64,000 bases of DNA from Marinifilaceae bacterium (GCA_016936255.1 JAFGYE010000076.1:1-64000); one strand, 5' to 3'. Positions 8,140 to 17,823 are shown, numbered from the stretch's first letter. Notes: generated by a model from the letters alone, not told the origin. Made by a program: numbers and translations.

Positions 8140-10257
8140 TCAGGATCTTTCTATAGAGAACGAGAAAATTGAACCTTTCCCTTGTTCGCTTTCCACCCAA
8201 ATTTCTTCATTGTTAAGTTCAATAAATTCTTTGCAAAGAATTAAACCTAATCCTGTTCCAGTTTCTTTGCTCGTGCCGGATGTTGATTTATTTTCATCTA
8301 TTTTAAAGAGCTTATCAATTTGTTGTTTTGTCATACCAACCCCTGAATCTGCAATAGAAATAATCAGCTTATTGCCTTTTTCTTTTGAAGAGATGTTTAT
8401 TGTACCTCCTTCATTCGTGAACTTGAGAGCATTGTTAATTAAGTTCATAATGACTGTTTCTATTGAATTTTTATCAATTAGAACGTTGGACTGGGTAGGA
8501 ACTAAATTAGAAATTGAGATTTTTTTAAGTTTGGCTGTAGCTTGATGTGGAAGAATACTATTTTGAATCAAGTTTGAGATATTCAGTACCTTTTTTTCGA
8601 TTTTAATATTTCCTTGTTGAATTCTCGACCATGTCAATAAATTTTCCAGCAAATTAAAAGTGTTCTTGGAAGCTTCATGCAAATCATGAATATATATTTT
8701 TCGGTCATCATCACTCAATTCGTCGTATAATTCAGACAAGAGCTCGCACAAACCAACTAAAGCACTAAAGGGTGACCTTAAGTCATGTGCTATAATTGAG
8801 AAAAATTTATCTTTCGTACTGTTCGCAATTTCGAGTTCCAATTTCTGTTTTTCAATTATCTCATGAGATATTTTTTTTAATCGAGCTCTATTCAACAAAA
8901 TTACTACAAGAATAATTACCAAAAAGGCAACAATAATTAAAAAATTCTGGATTTGGTTTTGTTTTTCTGTATTCAATTGGGTTAGAGCAAGATCTTTTCG
9001 AAGATTTTCGTTTTCATTCTCTTTCAACTTTGTTTCAAATTTAGTTTGCAGTTCCGAAATTTGCTGTTGCCGCGTTCTGTTAAAGGTACTGTCTCTTAGA
9101 TTCAATTCTTTTTGTTTGTAATCTAAAGCTTTTTTAAGTTGATTGGTTTGAGAGAAGTAATAGCTGTATATTTTATACAAATCAGATTTGTTATAATTGA
9201 TATTGTGACTTTTTATAAGATCTTCGGCTTCTTCCAAACTGCATTTTGCCTGAAGGTATTCTTGTTTCATGGTTTGAAGTTGTCCAAGAAGAATAAGATT
9301 TACAATTAGTTGATTTGTTGACTTACTTTCCCTATTAAGTTTTATTGCATTATGCAAATAGCCTGTTGCCTCTTCTGTTTTGTTTAGCAAATAACTGGAT
9401 TGTCCCAAATTTGCATAAACTTGGGCAATTTGGAGCTTATTGTTTAATTTTTCGTAGGCAGGTAAAGCTTCGTTAAAATACACTAAAGCTTTTTCGTGAT
9501 CTGCCATTCGGCTGTAACAGGCACCCAAATTATTAAAAGCAGTTGCATAAGCAAGAGTTACATCGTTGGGATTTGATGCTGCAATTACCTTTTCGAAATA
9601 ATTAATTGCTTTTTCAAGTTCCTCGTTATAAAGTAAAGTTGTTCCTATATTTAGCGACAGATTTGTTAACATATTCTTAAGTTGCAAACTGTCTGCTATA
9701 TGGTAAGCCAACGTGAAATTTTCCAAAGCATTTTTATATTTACCCTGATTTAGATAATTAGCTGCAATGGTATTTAAACAGCGAAGCTTTAATTCTGGAT
9801 ATTTGGCAATTATTGCTTCTTGATATGCGTTTTGCAGATACAGAAGAGAACTGTCTGTTTGCCCTATAGCATATAAATAGTATCCCTTAAAATATTTTGA
9901 TGAAATGCATTCTTTCTTAAGTGTATTACTTTTTGCTAATTTTAATGCCTTTTTGTTGTAGCCAATCGCATCATCAAGTTTTCCGGAATGTATTGATGCA
10001 TAGGATAAAAAATTGAGAGCATTCACCCTGATACTATCAATTTGAAATCGGTAAGCTATTGAGTCAGCTTTTTTTGAATAGTATGTTAGCTGTTGAACGT
10101 CTTTATAGAATACTTCTTTTGCCAGAAGGTAGTAAATGTGGGCTTTTTCTTTTTTTTCAGATGTTTTTAATATTCGTTCCAGACTATCAATTTTAGCTTG
10201 TCCAAAACCAGATAACACAGAAAGAAAAAGGAGTATATATAAAGAAAAATATTTCAT
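8140..10257 (-). CDS. TPR-domain sensor histidine kinase
   Basis: A 705-residue kinase. A signal peptide (about 1-20) precedes a periplasmic array of about seven tetratricopeptide repeats (about 40-390), a coiled-coil stretch, and one membrane helix near 440-460. The HisKA phosphoacceptor is His491 in IAHDLRSPFSALVG. The ATPase domain has the N-box NLINNALKF, ADSGVGM and GTGLGL. This layout is common in Bacteroidota, where such proteins sense periplasmic signals; the ligand is unknown. No response regulator is adjacent. Two ACGG[TC]TTTATCA direct repeats lie about 40-75 bp upstream and may be its control site. Confidence 0.9.
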   Translation of the reverse strand: MKYFSLYILLFLSVLSGFGQAKIDSLERILKTSEKKEKAHIYYLLAKEVFYKDVQQLTYYSKKADSIAYRFQIDSIRVNALNFLSYASIHSGKLDDAIGYNKKALKLAKSNTLKKECISSKYFKGYYLYAIGQTDSSLLYLQNAYQEAIIAKYPELKLRCLNTIAANYLNQGKYKNALENFTLAYHIADSLQLKNMLTNLSLNIGTTLLYNEELEKAINYFEKVIAASNPNDVTLAYATAFNNLGACYSRMADHEKALVYFNEALPAYEKLNNKLQIAQVYANLGQSSYLLNKTEEATGYLHNAIKLNRESKSTNQLIVNLILLGQLQTMKQEYLQAKCSLEEAEDLIKSHNINYNKSDLYKIYSYYFSQTNQLKKALDYKQKELNLRDSTFNRTRQQQISELQTKFETKLKENENENLRKDLALTQLNTEKQNQIQNFLIIVAFLVIILVVILLNRARLKKISHEIIEKQKLELEIANSTKDKFFSIIAHDLRSPFSALVGLCELLSELYDELSDDDRKIYIHDLHEASKNTFNLLENLLTWSRIQQGNIKIEKKVLNISNLIQNSILPHQATAKLKKISISNLVPTQSNVLIDKNSIETVIMNLINNALKFTNEGGTINISSKEKGNKLIISIADSGVGMTKQQIDKLFKIDENKSTSGTSKETGTGLGLILCKEFIELNNEEIWVESEQGKGSIFSFSIERS

Positions 10258-10298
10258 TTTTTGAACTTAAATGGGCAAATTATTTCAATTAAAATTGA

Positions 10299-10330
10299 AC
10301 GGTTTTATCAATCGTTGTACGGCTTTATCA
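10299..10330 (-). promoter_or_regulatory. Direct-repeat operator candidate upstream of the TPR kinase
   Basis: ACGGTTTTATCA (10299-10310) and ACGGCTTTATCA (10319-10330) match at 11 of 12 bases with a 20-bp period, about two helical turns. Such phasing suits tandem binding of a regulator on one face of the DNA, such as LytTR or OmpR types. Confidence 0.4.
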
Positions 10331-10529
10331 TGAACTTGTTATCAAATGATTACGAAATAGTTAAGCCATAGGATAAGCATTAACCTGTAAAAATAAATAA
10401 TTCACGACTGTAAATAGAAGGATAAAAATGGAAAAGCCAAACTTTGTTTGATAAAGCTGATTTAGTAACCGGACGTTTAGAATTTATTGGTTGAAGAGGT
10501 AAATTATTCATAATCTGAGGCTGGGAATT

Positions 10530-10569
10530 TTTAATCAGATAAACTATTGTACCAGTTTATCTGATTAAA
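10530..10569. repeat. Perfect 15-bp inverted repeat downstream of nhaA
   Basis: TTTAATCAGATAAAC and GTTTATCTGATTAAA are perfectly complementary around a 10-nt loop. It lies about 150 bp past the nhaA stop. Neither strand has a clear U-tract, so it may stabilise or process the nhaA transcript 3' end rather than be a classic terminator. Confidence 0.6.
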
Positions 10570-10721
10570 GAGTATTATTTCCGATTATTCAATTTTATTT
10601 TCACCTGTATGTATTAAAAAAAACACAAAATTTATTCTTATATCTGAGAATAGATTTCCTAAACTACAATCTTGTTTTGTCAGTATTACTTATTGTTGAC
10701 TTACGAAGTAAAGAATCGTTA

Positions 10722-12029
10722 TTATCCATGTTGTGTTACATTTGATTTACTCCCAACTCTTAGAACCAAATAGCCAATTATTCCCGAGATAAATGAGCCG
10801 ATCAAGATACCAATTTTAGCCGAATCGATAAATTCAGGATTGCTGATAAAAGCCAGATTAGCAATAAATATTGCCATTGTAAATCCTATCCCAGCCAGAA
10901 AGGATATTCCTACTACCTGAATGGCTTTAACTCCTTTAGGCAATTCGGCCAACTTCAGTTTAATACCGATTAAGGATATTAAGGATACACCAACACTGTT
11001 TCCAATGATTAAACAAAGGGCGATGTTAATTACCAAAGGCAGTTCCATATTTATATCTGTACCAAACTTGATTCCTGCATTTGATAATGCAAATACCGGC
11101 ATAATAAAATAGGCAACCCAGTTGTGCAGTTTGTGTTCTAAATGTTGTAAGGGGGACTGCACCTGACTGGTCCAATCTTCCAAATTATCGATTTGTTCAA
11201 TCTGATGATCAGAGAGGATTGGTTTTTCACATGTTTCTTCAATATCCTTGGCAATGCCCATTAATTTGCGGGAATAGGTCTTGATATCAATTTTTTGCCT
11301 GATGGGAATGGTAAATGCCATTATTACACCTGCAACTGTCGGATGAATGCCTGATTTTAAAAACAGATACCAAACGAGTATACCAATAATAAAAACGAAA
11401 TAGGGAAAATAGATTTTCCGGTATGCCAGAAAGATTAGAATTGCAAGAGGAATTACCGCATATCCTAACAAAATCCATTGGATATCTCCACTGTAAAAAA
11501 TTGCAATTACCAATACAGCAATCAGATCATCGACAATGGCAAAAGCGGTTAGAAACACTTTTAAACCCAAAGGAATTCTTTTTCCAAGAAGTTTAAGGAT
11601 GGCGAGAGAGAATGCAATATCGGTTGCCATAGGAACTCCCCATGCGTTTGATGTGCTTTGATTGTTATTGAGTAAAAAGAACATCGCAACAGGAACCAGC
11701 ATCCCGCCTAAAGCAGCGAAAAATGGAAAACTTGCTTTTCGAACCGTATTGAGTTCGCCAATTAAGAGTTCGCGTTTAATTTCCAACCCTATCAGGAAAA
11801 AGAAGACAGCCATTAAGCCATCGTTAATCCAAAGTATTATTGGTTTATTTAGTTCGAAATTAGATGTTGTTATCCCGATTTTATACTGCCATAATGAATC
11901 GTATAAATGAGAAAGAGGTGAGTTTGCCCAGATTAATGCAAGCAGAGTTGCTATAAAAAGCAGAATTCCACTAAAGCTTTCTATTTTAACAAATTTCTGA
12001 AATGGAGTGATGAGTAATTTATCTATCAT
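10722..12029 (-). CDS. nhaA: Na+/H+ antiporter NhaA
   Basis: A 435-residue inner-membrane antiporter with about 12 transmembrane segments that expels Na+ in exchange for protons. Diagnostic features are GLMAVFFFLIGLEIKREL (71-88), ATDIAF with Asp137, the ion-binding pair Asp167-Asp168 in AFAIVDDLIAV, and GIGFTMAIFIANLAF near the end. It is longer than the E. coli protein because of a hydrophilic loop of about 45 residues before the last membrane bundle, as is common in Bacteroidota. Fits a marine or saline habitat. Monocistronic. Confidence 0.95.
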   Translation of the reverse strand: MIDKLLITPFQKFVKIESFSGILLFIATLLALIWANSPLSHLYDSLWQYKIGITTSNFELNKPIILWINDGLMAVFFFLIGLEIKRELLIGELNTVRKASFPFFAALGGMLVPVAMFFLLNNNQSTSNAWGVPMATDIAFSLAILKLLGKRIPLGLKVFLTAFAIVDDLIAVLVIAIFYSGDIQWILLGYAVIPLAILIFLAYRKIYFPYFVFIIGILVWYLFLKSGIHPTVAGVIMAFTIPIRQKIDIKTYSRKLMGIAKDIEETCEKPILSDHQIEQIDNLEDWTSQVQSPLQHLEHKLHNWVAYFIMPVFALSNAGIKFGTDINMELPLVINIALCLIIGNSVGVSLISLIGIKLKLAELPKGVKAIQVVGISFLAGIGFTMAIFIANLAFISNPEFIDSAKIGILIGSFISGIIGYLVLRVGSKSNVTQHG

Positions 12030-12349
12030 AGAAGTAGGTTTTGTTCATTTAATTCGATTATGAATTTACGAAAAAATGATCTTTTATTCGCCATCACGAG
12101 TAATTATTCATGCAATAAACAGGTCGTTTTCACTGAAATTTTTTAGGTGTCAGTCATACTTACTTTTCTAATCTGGATATCGCGGGAATATTTTGATTGA
12201 AATCGGACTAGTTCGGTTTGATAATAGACGAAAATATGAACGTCAAATTGATGAATAAGAAAAGCCCTGTTTTTACAAGGGATGTTATGATATTAATTAC
12301 GTCTTTGTGTAAGATTCTTTGTAATCAGTCTTTTGGCAGGCAATAAAAT
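12030..12349. other. Intergenic region between nhaA and the GNAT-nitrilase gene
   Basis: About 320 bp upstream of nhaA. It holds a weak CCCT/AGGG hairpin near 12268-12286. No gene, promoter or known motif could be assigned with confidence. Confidence 0.4.
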
Positions 12350-12388
12350 CAATTTGAGAGCTTTACTTCAGGTAAAGCTCTCAAATTT
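12350..12388 (-). terminator. Terminator of the GNAT-nitrilase gene
   Basis: A perfect 14-bp stem, TTTGAGAGCTTTAC with GTAAAGCTCTCAAA, has a 5-nt loop. It is followed on the minus strand by the moderately T-rich TTGATTTTATTG. The stop codon is just upstream. Confidence 0.75.
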
Positions 12389-12390
12389 CA

Positions 12391-13911
12391 TTACAGTTTT
12401 TTCAAATTATAAATATCTTTTCGTCTATCCTTTAAGTTACGTACACTACCAAACTGGTTCAATTCGCGAAGTAAGTCGATATCTACATCGGCAATTAGAA
12501 TCATTTCGGTATTTGGCGTTGCTTCGGCTTTAATTCCATTGGCTGGAAAAGCAAAGTCGCAGGGGGTAAATACCATCGACTGGGCATATTGAATATCCAT
12601 GTTGTGTACCTTTGGCAAGTTGCCTACACTACCTGCAATGGCAACGTAGCATTCATTTTCAATAGCCCTGGCCTGCGCACAGTTTCGAACCCGGGAATAG
12701 CCGTTTTGTGTATCGGTTAAAAACGGCACAAACAAAATATCCATTCCTTCGTCGGCCAGCAATCGACTCAATTCAGGAAATTCAACATCATAACAAATAA
12801 GGATGCCAATTTTCCCGCAATCGGTATCAAATACTTTCAATTCCGATCCGTTTTGCATGCCCCAAACTTTCACTTCGTCGGGTGTTGTGTGAAGTTTCTC
12901 ATAACGCTCAATACTACCGTCTCGTTTGCACAAGTAACCAACGTTATACAATCGGTCATCTTTGATTTCAGGCAGACTACCGGAAATAATATTGATGTTG
13001 TAAGAAATGGCCAGTTCCGAAAATTTCTGAACGATGGTTTCTGTATGTTTAGCCAATTTTCTGATTGCCTCAGGCTCTGATAAATGATTGTCTTTAGCCA
13101 TGAGAGGGGCATTAAAGAATTCTGGGAACAAGGCAAAGTCTGAACGGTAGCCTGAAACGGCATCCACAAAATATTCGGCTTGATGCATTAGCTCATCCAA
13201 ATTGTTATAAGACCGCATTTGCCATTGAATCAAACCAAGCCGCACTACTTTTTTTATGATACTGGGTTTTTTATTCTTTTTCTCATAGTAAATATTATCC
13301 CATTCCAAAAGTACAGCATAGTCATTCGAATCTTCATCTCCTTCCAAATAGTTTTTCAGAATTTTGGACGGATGAAAATCATTGGAAACCTGAAAATTCA
13401 ACACCGGGTCGTGAATTTCTTTTCTTCTTACTTTTTCGATGTACTCTTTTGGAGATAATTTATCGGCGTATTTGTGATAGTTTGGTATTCGTCCGCCAAA
13501 AGCGACTCCCTTCAGATTTAGACGTTCGCTCAATTCTTTTCGGTAATCGTACAATCGTCGGCCCAATCGTAAGCCACGAAACTCCGGTTTAATAAAAACA
13601 TCGATTCCGTACAAAACATCTCCATCCGGATTGTGCGTCGAGAAAGTATAGTTTCCCGTTATTTCTTTGTAAGTGTGCTTGTCATCAAATTTACTATAGT
13701 CAACAATAATCGATAACGCACATCCAGCAATGTGATTATTGACTTTAATTACTACCTGACCGTCAGGGAAATTATCAATTAATGTTTTGATTTGATGTTC
13801 CCTCCAATATGAATTGGGCATACTTGTGTATGACTCAATCATAGCTTTTTTAAGTTCCTGATAATCATCTAAACTTAAGAAGGACAATTCGATGTTTTCT
13901 ATTTCCTGCAT
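12391..13911 (-). CDS. GNAT acetyltransferase fused to a carbon-nitrogen hydrolase
   Basis: A 506-residue two-domain cytoplasmic enzyme. The N-terminal ~200 residues are a GNAT acetyltransferase-like fold (GIDVFIKPEFRGLRLGRRLYDYR is the acetyl-CoA loop). The C-terminal ~280 are a nitrilase-superfamily amidase with triad Glu264 (FPEFF), Lys339 (YEKLH) and Cys373 (ICYDVEFPE). The fusion resembles Bacillus YhcX, where the substrate is also poorly defined. Start ATG at 13911 is preferred to the 13-codon upstream extension at 13950, which has no family-like sequence. Monocistronic with its own terminator. Confidence 0.88.
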   Translation of the reverse strand: MQEIENIELSFLSLDDYQELKKAMIESYTSMPNSYWREHQIKTLIDNFPDGQVVIKVNNHIAGCALSIIVDYSKFDDKHTYKEITGNYTFSTHNPDGDVLYGIDVFIKPEFRGLRLGRRLYDYRKELSERLNLKGVAFGGRIPNYHKYADKLSPKEYIEKVRRKEIHDPVLNFQVSNDFHPSKILKNYLEGDEDSNDYAVLLEWDNIYYEKKNKKPSIIKKVVRLGLIQWQMRSYNNLDELMHQAEYFVDAVSGYRSDFALFPEFFNAPLMAKDNHLSEPEAIRKLAKHTETIVQKFSELAISYNINIISGSLPEIKDDRLYNVGYLCKRDGSIERYEKLHTTPDEVKVWGMQNGSELKVFDTDCGKIGILICYDVEFPELSRLLADEGMDILFVPFLTDTQNGYSRVRNCAQARAIENECYVAIAGSVGNLPKVHNMDIQYAQSMVFTPCDFAFPANGIKAEATPNTEMILIADVDIDLLRELNQFGSVRNLKDRRKDIYNLKKL

Positions 13912-14065
13912 TTTACAATTGGTAACAGAGAAGTATGTGTAACAGTGCACAAATCCTTCTGTTTGGAAAGATTAAATATAATAAAATTGTGAATATGTGC
14001 AATCTGTTTCTCCTTTAAGATAATGTTTAATTGACCTGTAAGACTAACACTTACCCCAAGCATTC

Positions 14066-14818
14066 TTACTCTCTAATCCGCACGAAAATGTGTTTGATAT
14101 TACGTTTTCCACTATCTCTTTCATCAATTTCGAAATGTTGCTGCATTGATTTAAGTAGAGGGGTGAGTTTGTTAAATCCGTAGTTTCTAGGATCGAAATC
14201 GGGTTTCTTTTTGTTGATTAAAGAACCCAGTTCAGCAAGAAAAGCCCAGCCATCGTCGTCAGCAATGTCTTCAATCGAATTGATCAGTAAGTTGAGAAAC
14301 TGTTTGTCAATCTTGTCAAATTTCTGTGTTTCGGCAGGTGTTGCAGTGGCTTCTTTCTTTTTCTCACGGATTTTTTTACCACTAATAATTTCGATATAAA
14401 TGAATTTATCGCAGGCAACAATAAAAGGATTTGGCGTTTTCTTTTCTCCGATTCCAATTACAAGCATTCTTGATTCTCTTAGCCGTGTAGCCAGGCGGGT
14501 AAAATCACTATCGCTTGATACGAGACAGAAACCATCTACTTTACCATTGTGCAAAATGTCCATGGCATCAATAATCATTGCCGAATCGGTAGCATTTTTT
14601 CCGGTGGTGTAGGAGTATTGCTGAATAGGAGTAATTGCATGTTCAAGCAAGGCCGGTTTCCAACCCGCAACAGTAGGTTTTGTCCAATCGCCATAAATAC
14701 GTTTAATGCTTGGTGTGCCTAATTTAGCTATTTCATCGAGCATTCCTTTAATGTTCGAATAGGGAATATTATCGGCATCAATCAGAACCGCAAGGTTCAA
14801 ATCATTCGTTTCGTTCAT
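14066..14818 (-). CDS. NYN-domain nuclease-like protein with C-terminal OST-HTH domain
   Basis: A 250-residue protein. Residues about 8-150 form a LabA/NYN (PIN-like) domain with acidic residues in AVLIDADN, TDSAMIIDAMD and LVSSDSDF that fit metal-dependent RNA cleavage. A Lys-rich linker leads to an OST-HTH/LOTUS-type RNA-binding domain from about 170 (DDDGWAFLAELGSLINKKKPDFDP...YGFNKLTPLLKS). The pairing is found widely in bacteria and is thought to act on RNA; no substrate is known here. It stands alone, divergent from the AraC gene. Confidence 0.85.
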   Translation of the reverse strand: MNETNDLNLAVLIDADNIPYSNIKGMLDEIAKLGTPSIKRIYGDWTKPTVAGWKPALLEHAITPIQQYSYTTGKNATDSAMIIDAMDILHNGKVDGFCLVSSDSDFTRLATRLRESRMLVIGIGEKKTPNPFIVACDKFIYIEIISGKKIREKKKEATATPAETQKFDKIDKQFLNLLINSIEDIADDDGWAFLAELGSLINKKKPDFDPRNYGFNKLTPLLKSMQQHFEIDERDSGKRNIKHIFVRIRE

Positions 14819-15031
14819 AACTTTTTGTAATTAATAGTAGGACTAAGGTAAGGAATTGGATTGGAAATTAAGTTCTTTTATTGAAAAGAGTATTATGTTG
14901 TGTTCGTGATGTTTATTGATAATTACGCCGGTTTTTCTTGGTTATACGTCTTGATTCTAAGCTTGAAAATTGCTAAAATTGTCGGGTTGATAAGGGGGAA
15001 GATTGAATAGTAATTGAACGATTAACATAGG

Positions 15032-16138
15032 ATGGATTATTTATTTGTTATCTGTTTAGCCATATTGGTTTTTTTTATGGCATCCATTTTTTCGAGACAA
15101 TTAAGTCACATTTCCGATCAGATATTTATTTTCTGGTTGGTATTGGTATTTCTTGCTGAAATAACTTTTTTTCTTTCCTCTCAGAATTTATTTGAAGACT
15201 TTCATTGGGTTTATGAGTTTGCGTGTGGTAGTCATGTTTTGCATGGTACGGTTTTTTACTTTTATGTGTTAAGTCTTGTTGTTCCATTTTTTAAGTTTGA
15301 AAGAAAACACCTGCTTCATTTATTTCCTTTTGCAGTTTATATGGGCTACAAAACAACGACTAAATTATTGGGTTTGGTGGATTGTTTGGAAGAGGGTGGC
15401 TGTTCTCACTCCGATAACATTTACGCTGTAATTTCGGTGTATATGAAATTCCTTATTATTCTTGTCTATGTTATTGCGGCATACGCTGTAATATGGAAAA
15501 TTAAAGAGGATGAGCAATTTAGAAAAACAAACCCTTATGGTGTAAAGTGGATATGTAGTATTGGGAATGGTGTTGTTATATTACTGGCTGCAGTTTTTTT
15601 TATAAGAATGCTCGATAGTTATAATGTTCATTTTATTATCGATCAGGTAATGCTCATCAATATTATCGTTTCAGTTTTTGTAATTTCGTTCGTTTATATT
15701 TATACGAAGTATGCCTATATTTTTGCACATCCATTTGGAAATGATCCCAGCTCAATAAAAGAGGTTAAGACCAAATTGGATGTAAATAGTAAGCAAGACG
15801 AAGATCAATACAGTAAAATCTGCACTTATATTGAAGAAAATGATTTGTTTAAAGATGGTGATTTAACACTTCGGAAACTTTCCTCGTTAATAGATATTCC
15901 AGAACACACCATTTCGCAGGTTATTAATCGGGTAACCGATCGATCTTATTCCGATTTTATAAATGCCTACCGAATCAATTTCTTTTTAAATCAAGTTGAG
16001 AACAATGCCCATGAAGAGCAAACTTTACTTTATATGGCATTTGAATGTGGTTTCAATTCTAAATCTTCTTTCAATCGGGTTTTTAAACAGTTTCACGATG
16101 TAACTCCTTCCGAATACATTAAATCAAAAGGTATTTAA
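15032..16138 (+). CDS. Membrane-anchored AraC-family transcription regulator
   Basis: A 368-residue protein. Its N-terminal ~235 residues contain about seven membrane segments, and its C-terminal ~100 residues are an AraC-type double HTH (LTLRKLSSLIDIPEHTISQVIN and MAFECGFNSKSSFNRVFKQ, then TPSEYIKSKG). It would sense something in or across the membrane and bind DNA from there. A strong terminator lies about 235 bp downstream. Neighbouring ferredoxin-lipoprotein genes on the same strand could be targets, but no direct evidence shows this. Confidence 0.88.
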   Translation: MDYLFVICLAILVFFMASIFSRQLSHISDQIFIFWLVLVFLAEITFFLSSQNLFEDFHWVYEFACGSHVLHGTVFYFYVLSLVVPFFKFERKHLLHLFPFAVYMGYKTTTKLLGLVDCLEEGGCSHSDNIYAVISVYMKFLIILVYVIAAYAVIWKIKEDEQFRKTNPYGVKWICSIGNGVVILLAAVFFIRMLDSYNVHFIIDQVMLINIIVSVFVISFVYIYTKYAYIFAHPFGNDPSSIKEVKTKLDVNSKQDEDQYSKICTYIEENDLFKDGDLTLRKLSSLIDIPEHTISQVINRVTDRSYSDFINAYRINFFLNQVENNAHEEQTLLYMAFECGFNSKSSFNRVFKQFHDVTPSEYIKSKGI

Positions 16139-16554
16139 TATATTCATCCTCAAGTTTGATTGTGCTTATATATAAGGCATGATCAGTAAAATCCCTATAA
16201 ATTAATTATGTTTTCTTATTAAATACACCTTTAATTTGATATTAAATTTCACAAGTAGTTTTGTTAGTGGTCGTTGAAATTGAATATTTGTGATCATTGA
16301 TGTAGATTATGTTGTTCTTTATAATGATTATATATAGCGTATTAACTATTATAATATCACAGTGTTAGTCATGCTATTTTGCGATTTGATACACGTATAA
16401 TTGTATCAAATCGTAAAATGGCACTTTTTATTAAGCTTAACTTTATTAATTAGAATGATATTTTGATTACCTATTCATGGATTTGTCAATTTTAAATTTC
16501 ATCTGAGAATGAAGTGAACAAGTAATCGTTTTATTAATTCTTAAATTTTTTTTT
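16139..16554. other. AT-rich intergenic region with one strong hairpin
   Basis: These 416 bp contain no ORF. The main feature is the 20-bp-stem terminator at 16373-16429. The part after it is the presumptive promoter region of the ferredoxin lipoprotein gene, where no consensus boxes stand out. Confidence 0.5.
16373..16429 (+). terminator. Long-stem terminator between the AraC gene and the ferredoxin lipoprotein
   Basis: GCTATTTTGCGATTTGATAC pairs with GTATCAAATCGTAAAATGGC (20 bp with two G-U pairs) around a 10-nt loop, followed by ACTTTTTA. It fits a rho-independent terminator, though it starts 235 bp after the AraC stop. CAAATCG half-sites within it recur upstream of the gene at 18215. Confidence 0.7.
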
Positions 16555-17139
16555 ATGAAAAAAACATTTTTAGCTTGGCTGGCAGCCCTTGTGATTTTGT
16601 CTTCTTGCTCTGATAAGGCTGGAACAGAAGATAAGAGATTGACTTTTGAAGACATTGAGGAGGAATTTAATTTTGATACTTTTTTAACAGATTATTCAAG
16701 AGAAGTAATTTTAGAGAGATTTGGTTCTGTGGAAAACTACCAGGCACACTTAGAGCGTTTTGAGGCAAATAAGAACAGTAGCATAGATGTTGGTGTAGTA
16801 AATAGTAATAGATTGAAAGGTGGTCCAACATATGGAGTGGAGTTGATAATACCAAGTGATAATAACAATGTTACGGGAATCTGGGTTGATGATGACGAGT
16901 GTATTTTGTGGGCTGCGTGGGCTTATGGTATTGATTTGCCATATTCATGTATTGCAGGTGCTTGTTCTACTTGTGCTAGTAAAATTATAGAAGGACATGT
17001 TGATGCCACTGAAGGTAGTTTTATAAGTTTAGATGAATATCATGAAGGAGGATGGTTTTCACTTTGTATTGCATATCCCTTATCGGATTGTAAAATTTTA
17101 ACTGAACAAGAGGAAGAATATTTTAATTGGGAATATTAA
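16555..17139 (+). CDS. Exported lipoprotein with a plant-type [2Fe-2S] ferredoxin domain
   Basis: A 194-residue protein with an N-terminal lipoprotein signal (MKKTFLAWLAALVILSSC, lipid Cys18). A plant-type [2Fe-2S] ferredoxin fold spans about 85-185. The cluster ligands fit Cys132, Cys137, Cys140 and Cys171, spaced C-x4-C-x2-C-x30-C (PYSCIAGACSTCASK ... FSLCIAYP). Normal ferredoxins are cytoplasmic; here the domain would sit in the envelope, so cluster insertion or partner is a puzzle. Residues 20-80 are acidic and unrecognised. It lies 21 bp before the next gene, probably one operon. It may transfer electrons or serve as a structural or adhesion module; function not known. Confidence 0.85.
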   Translation: MKKTFLAWLAALVILSSCSDKAGTEDKRLTFEDIEEEFNFDTFLTDYSREVILERFGSVENYQAHLERFEANKNSSIDVGVVNSNRLKGGPTYGVELIIPSDNNNVTGIWVDDDECILWAAWAYGIDLPYSCIAGACSTCASKIIEGHVDATEGSFISLDEYHEGGWFSLCIAYPLSDCKILTEQEEEYFNWEY

Positions 17140-17160
17140 TCCATAAAAACATAATAAATA

Positions 17161-17796
17161 ATGAGATTATTTTTTATTGTAATAGTAGTTTTGATAAGTA
17201 GTTGTGGTTTATCTGCACAAAAGGTTTCTAATGAAATTTTAACTTATGATTATTTAAAACATAATTATGAATTCCTCGATGAGGATTATAGTATAAATAT
17301 AGCATCTGACAAATTTAAATCTTTGATGAAAAAATACAAGTTTCATGAGGAAAGAATTAACTGTTGGAAAGATTCTATAGCTGTTATTACTATTGGTGAA
17401 TTTGGGGATTGGCAAAAAAGTCGTATTGCCCATAGCCAAATTACTTTAAGTTTTTTGAGAGTTAGTTATTATTTATGGATTTCAGAAACAGAGACTTTTG
17501 ACTTGGCCAAAAAATATCATAAGACAATGCCGTATCGATTTTATGAATATTTTAGGTTTAATGAGAAAGACTGGGATTCAGATATGAGAACTTTTATGAA
17601 TAAACTAAGGGTGAAAGTTAGTGAGGTAGCGAAGAATCCTGCAATTATGACTATGAGTAATCGGAAGTTTCTTAAGCAAGCATTAATTCATAATCCAGAA
17701 AGACAAAAGGCTGCTAAAGAATATGAGAAGAATAGAGCCGAAGGAGAGGGGTGCGGAAGAACAAATTGTTGTCAACAAAAAGATAAGAAGAAGTAA
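17161..17796 (+). CDS. Hypothetical secreted protein with Cys-rich tail
   Basis: A 211-residue protein not assigned to a family. The N-terminus is a signal: either a lipobox at Cys15 (LISSCG) or signal-peptidase I cleavage after SAQ. The body is charged, aromatic and mostly helical. The tail has Cys198, Cys203 and Cys204 (GCGRTNCCQQ) followed by lysines, which could bind metal or form disulfides. It follows the ferredoxin lipoprotein by 21 bp and precedes a terminator by 27 bp, so the two form a two-gene operon and likely work together in the envelope. Confidence 0.7.
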   Translation: MRLFFIVIVVLISSCGLSAQKVSNEILTYDYLKHNYEFLDEDYSINIASDKFKSLMKKYKFHEERINCWKDSIAVITIGEFGDWQKSRIAHSQITLSFLRVSYYLWISETETFDLAKKYHKTMPYRFYEYFRFNEKDWDSDMRTFMNKLRVKVSEVAKNPAIMTMSNRKFLKQALIHNPERQKAAKEYEKNRAEGEGCGRTNCCQQKDKKK

Positions 17797-17823
17797 ATAC
17801 TATGTATTTAATTAATAAGTCAG

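Larger units (their letters stand above)
10258..10721. other. Intergenic region between kinase and nhaA
   Basis: There is no credible gene in these 464 bp. It contains the ACGG direct repeats near the kinase start and the long inverted repeat at 10530-10569, listed separately. Nothing else stands out. Confidence 0.5.
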
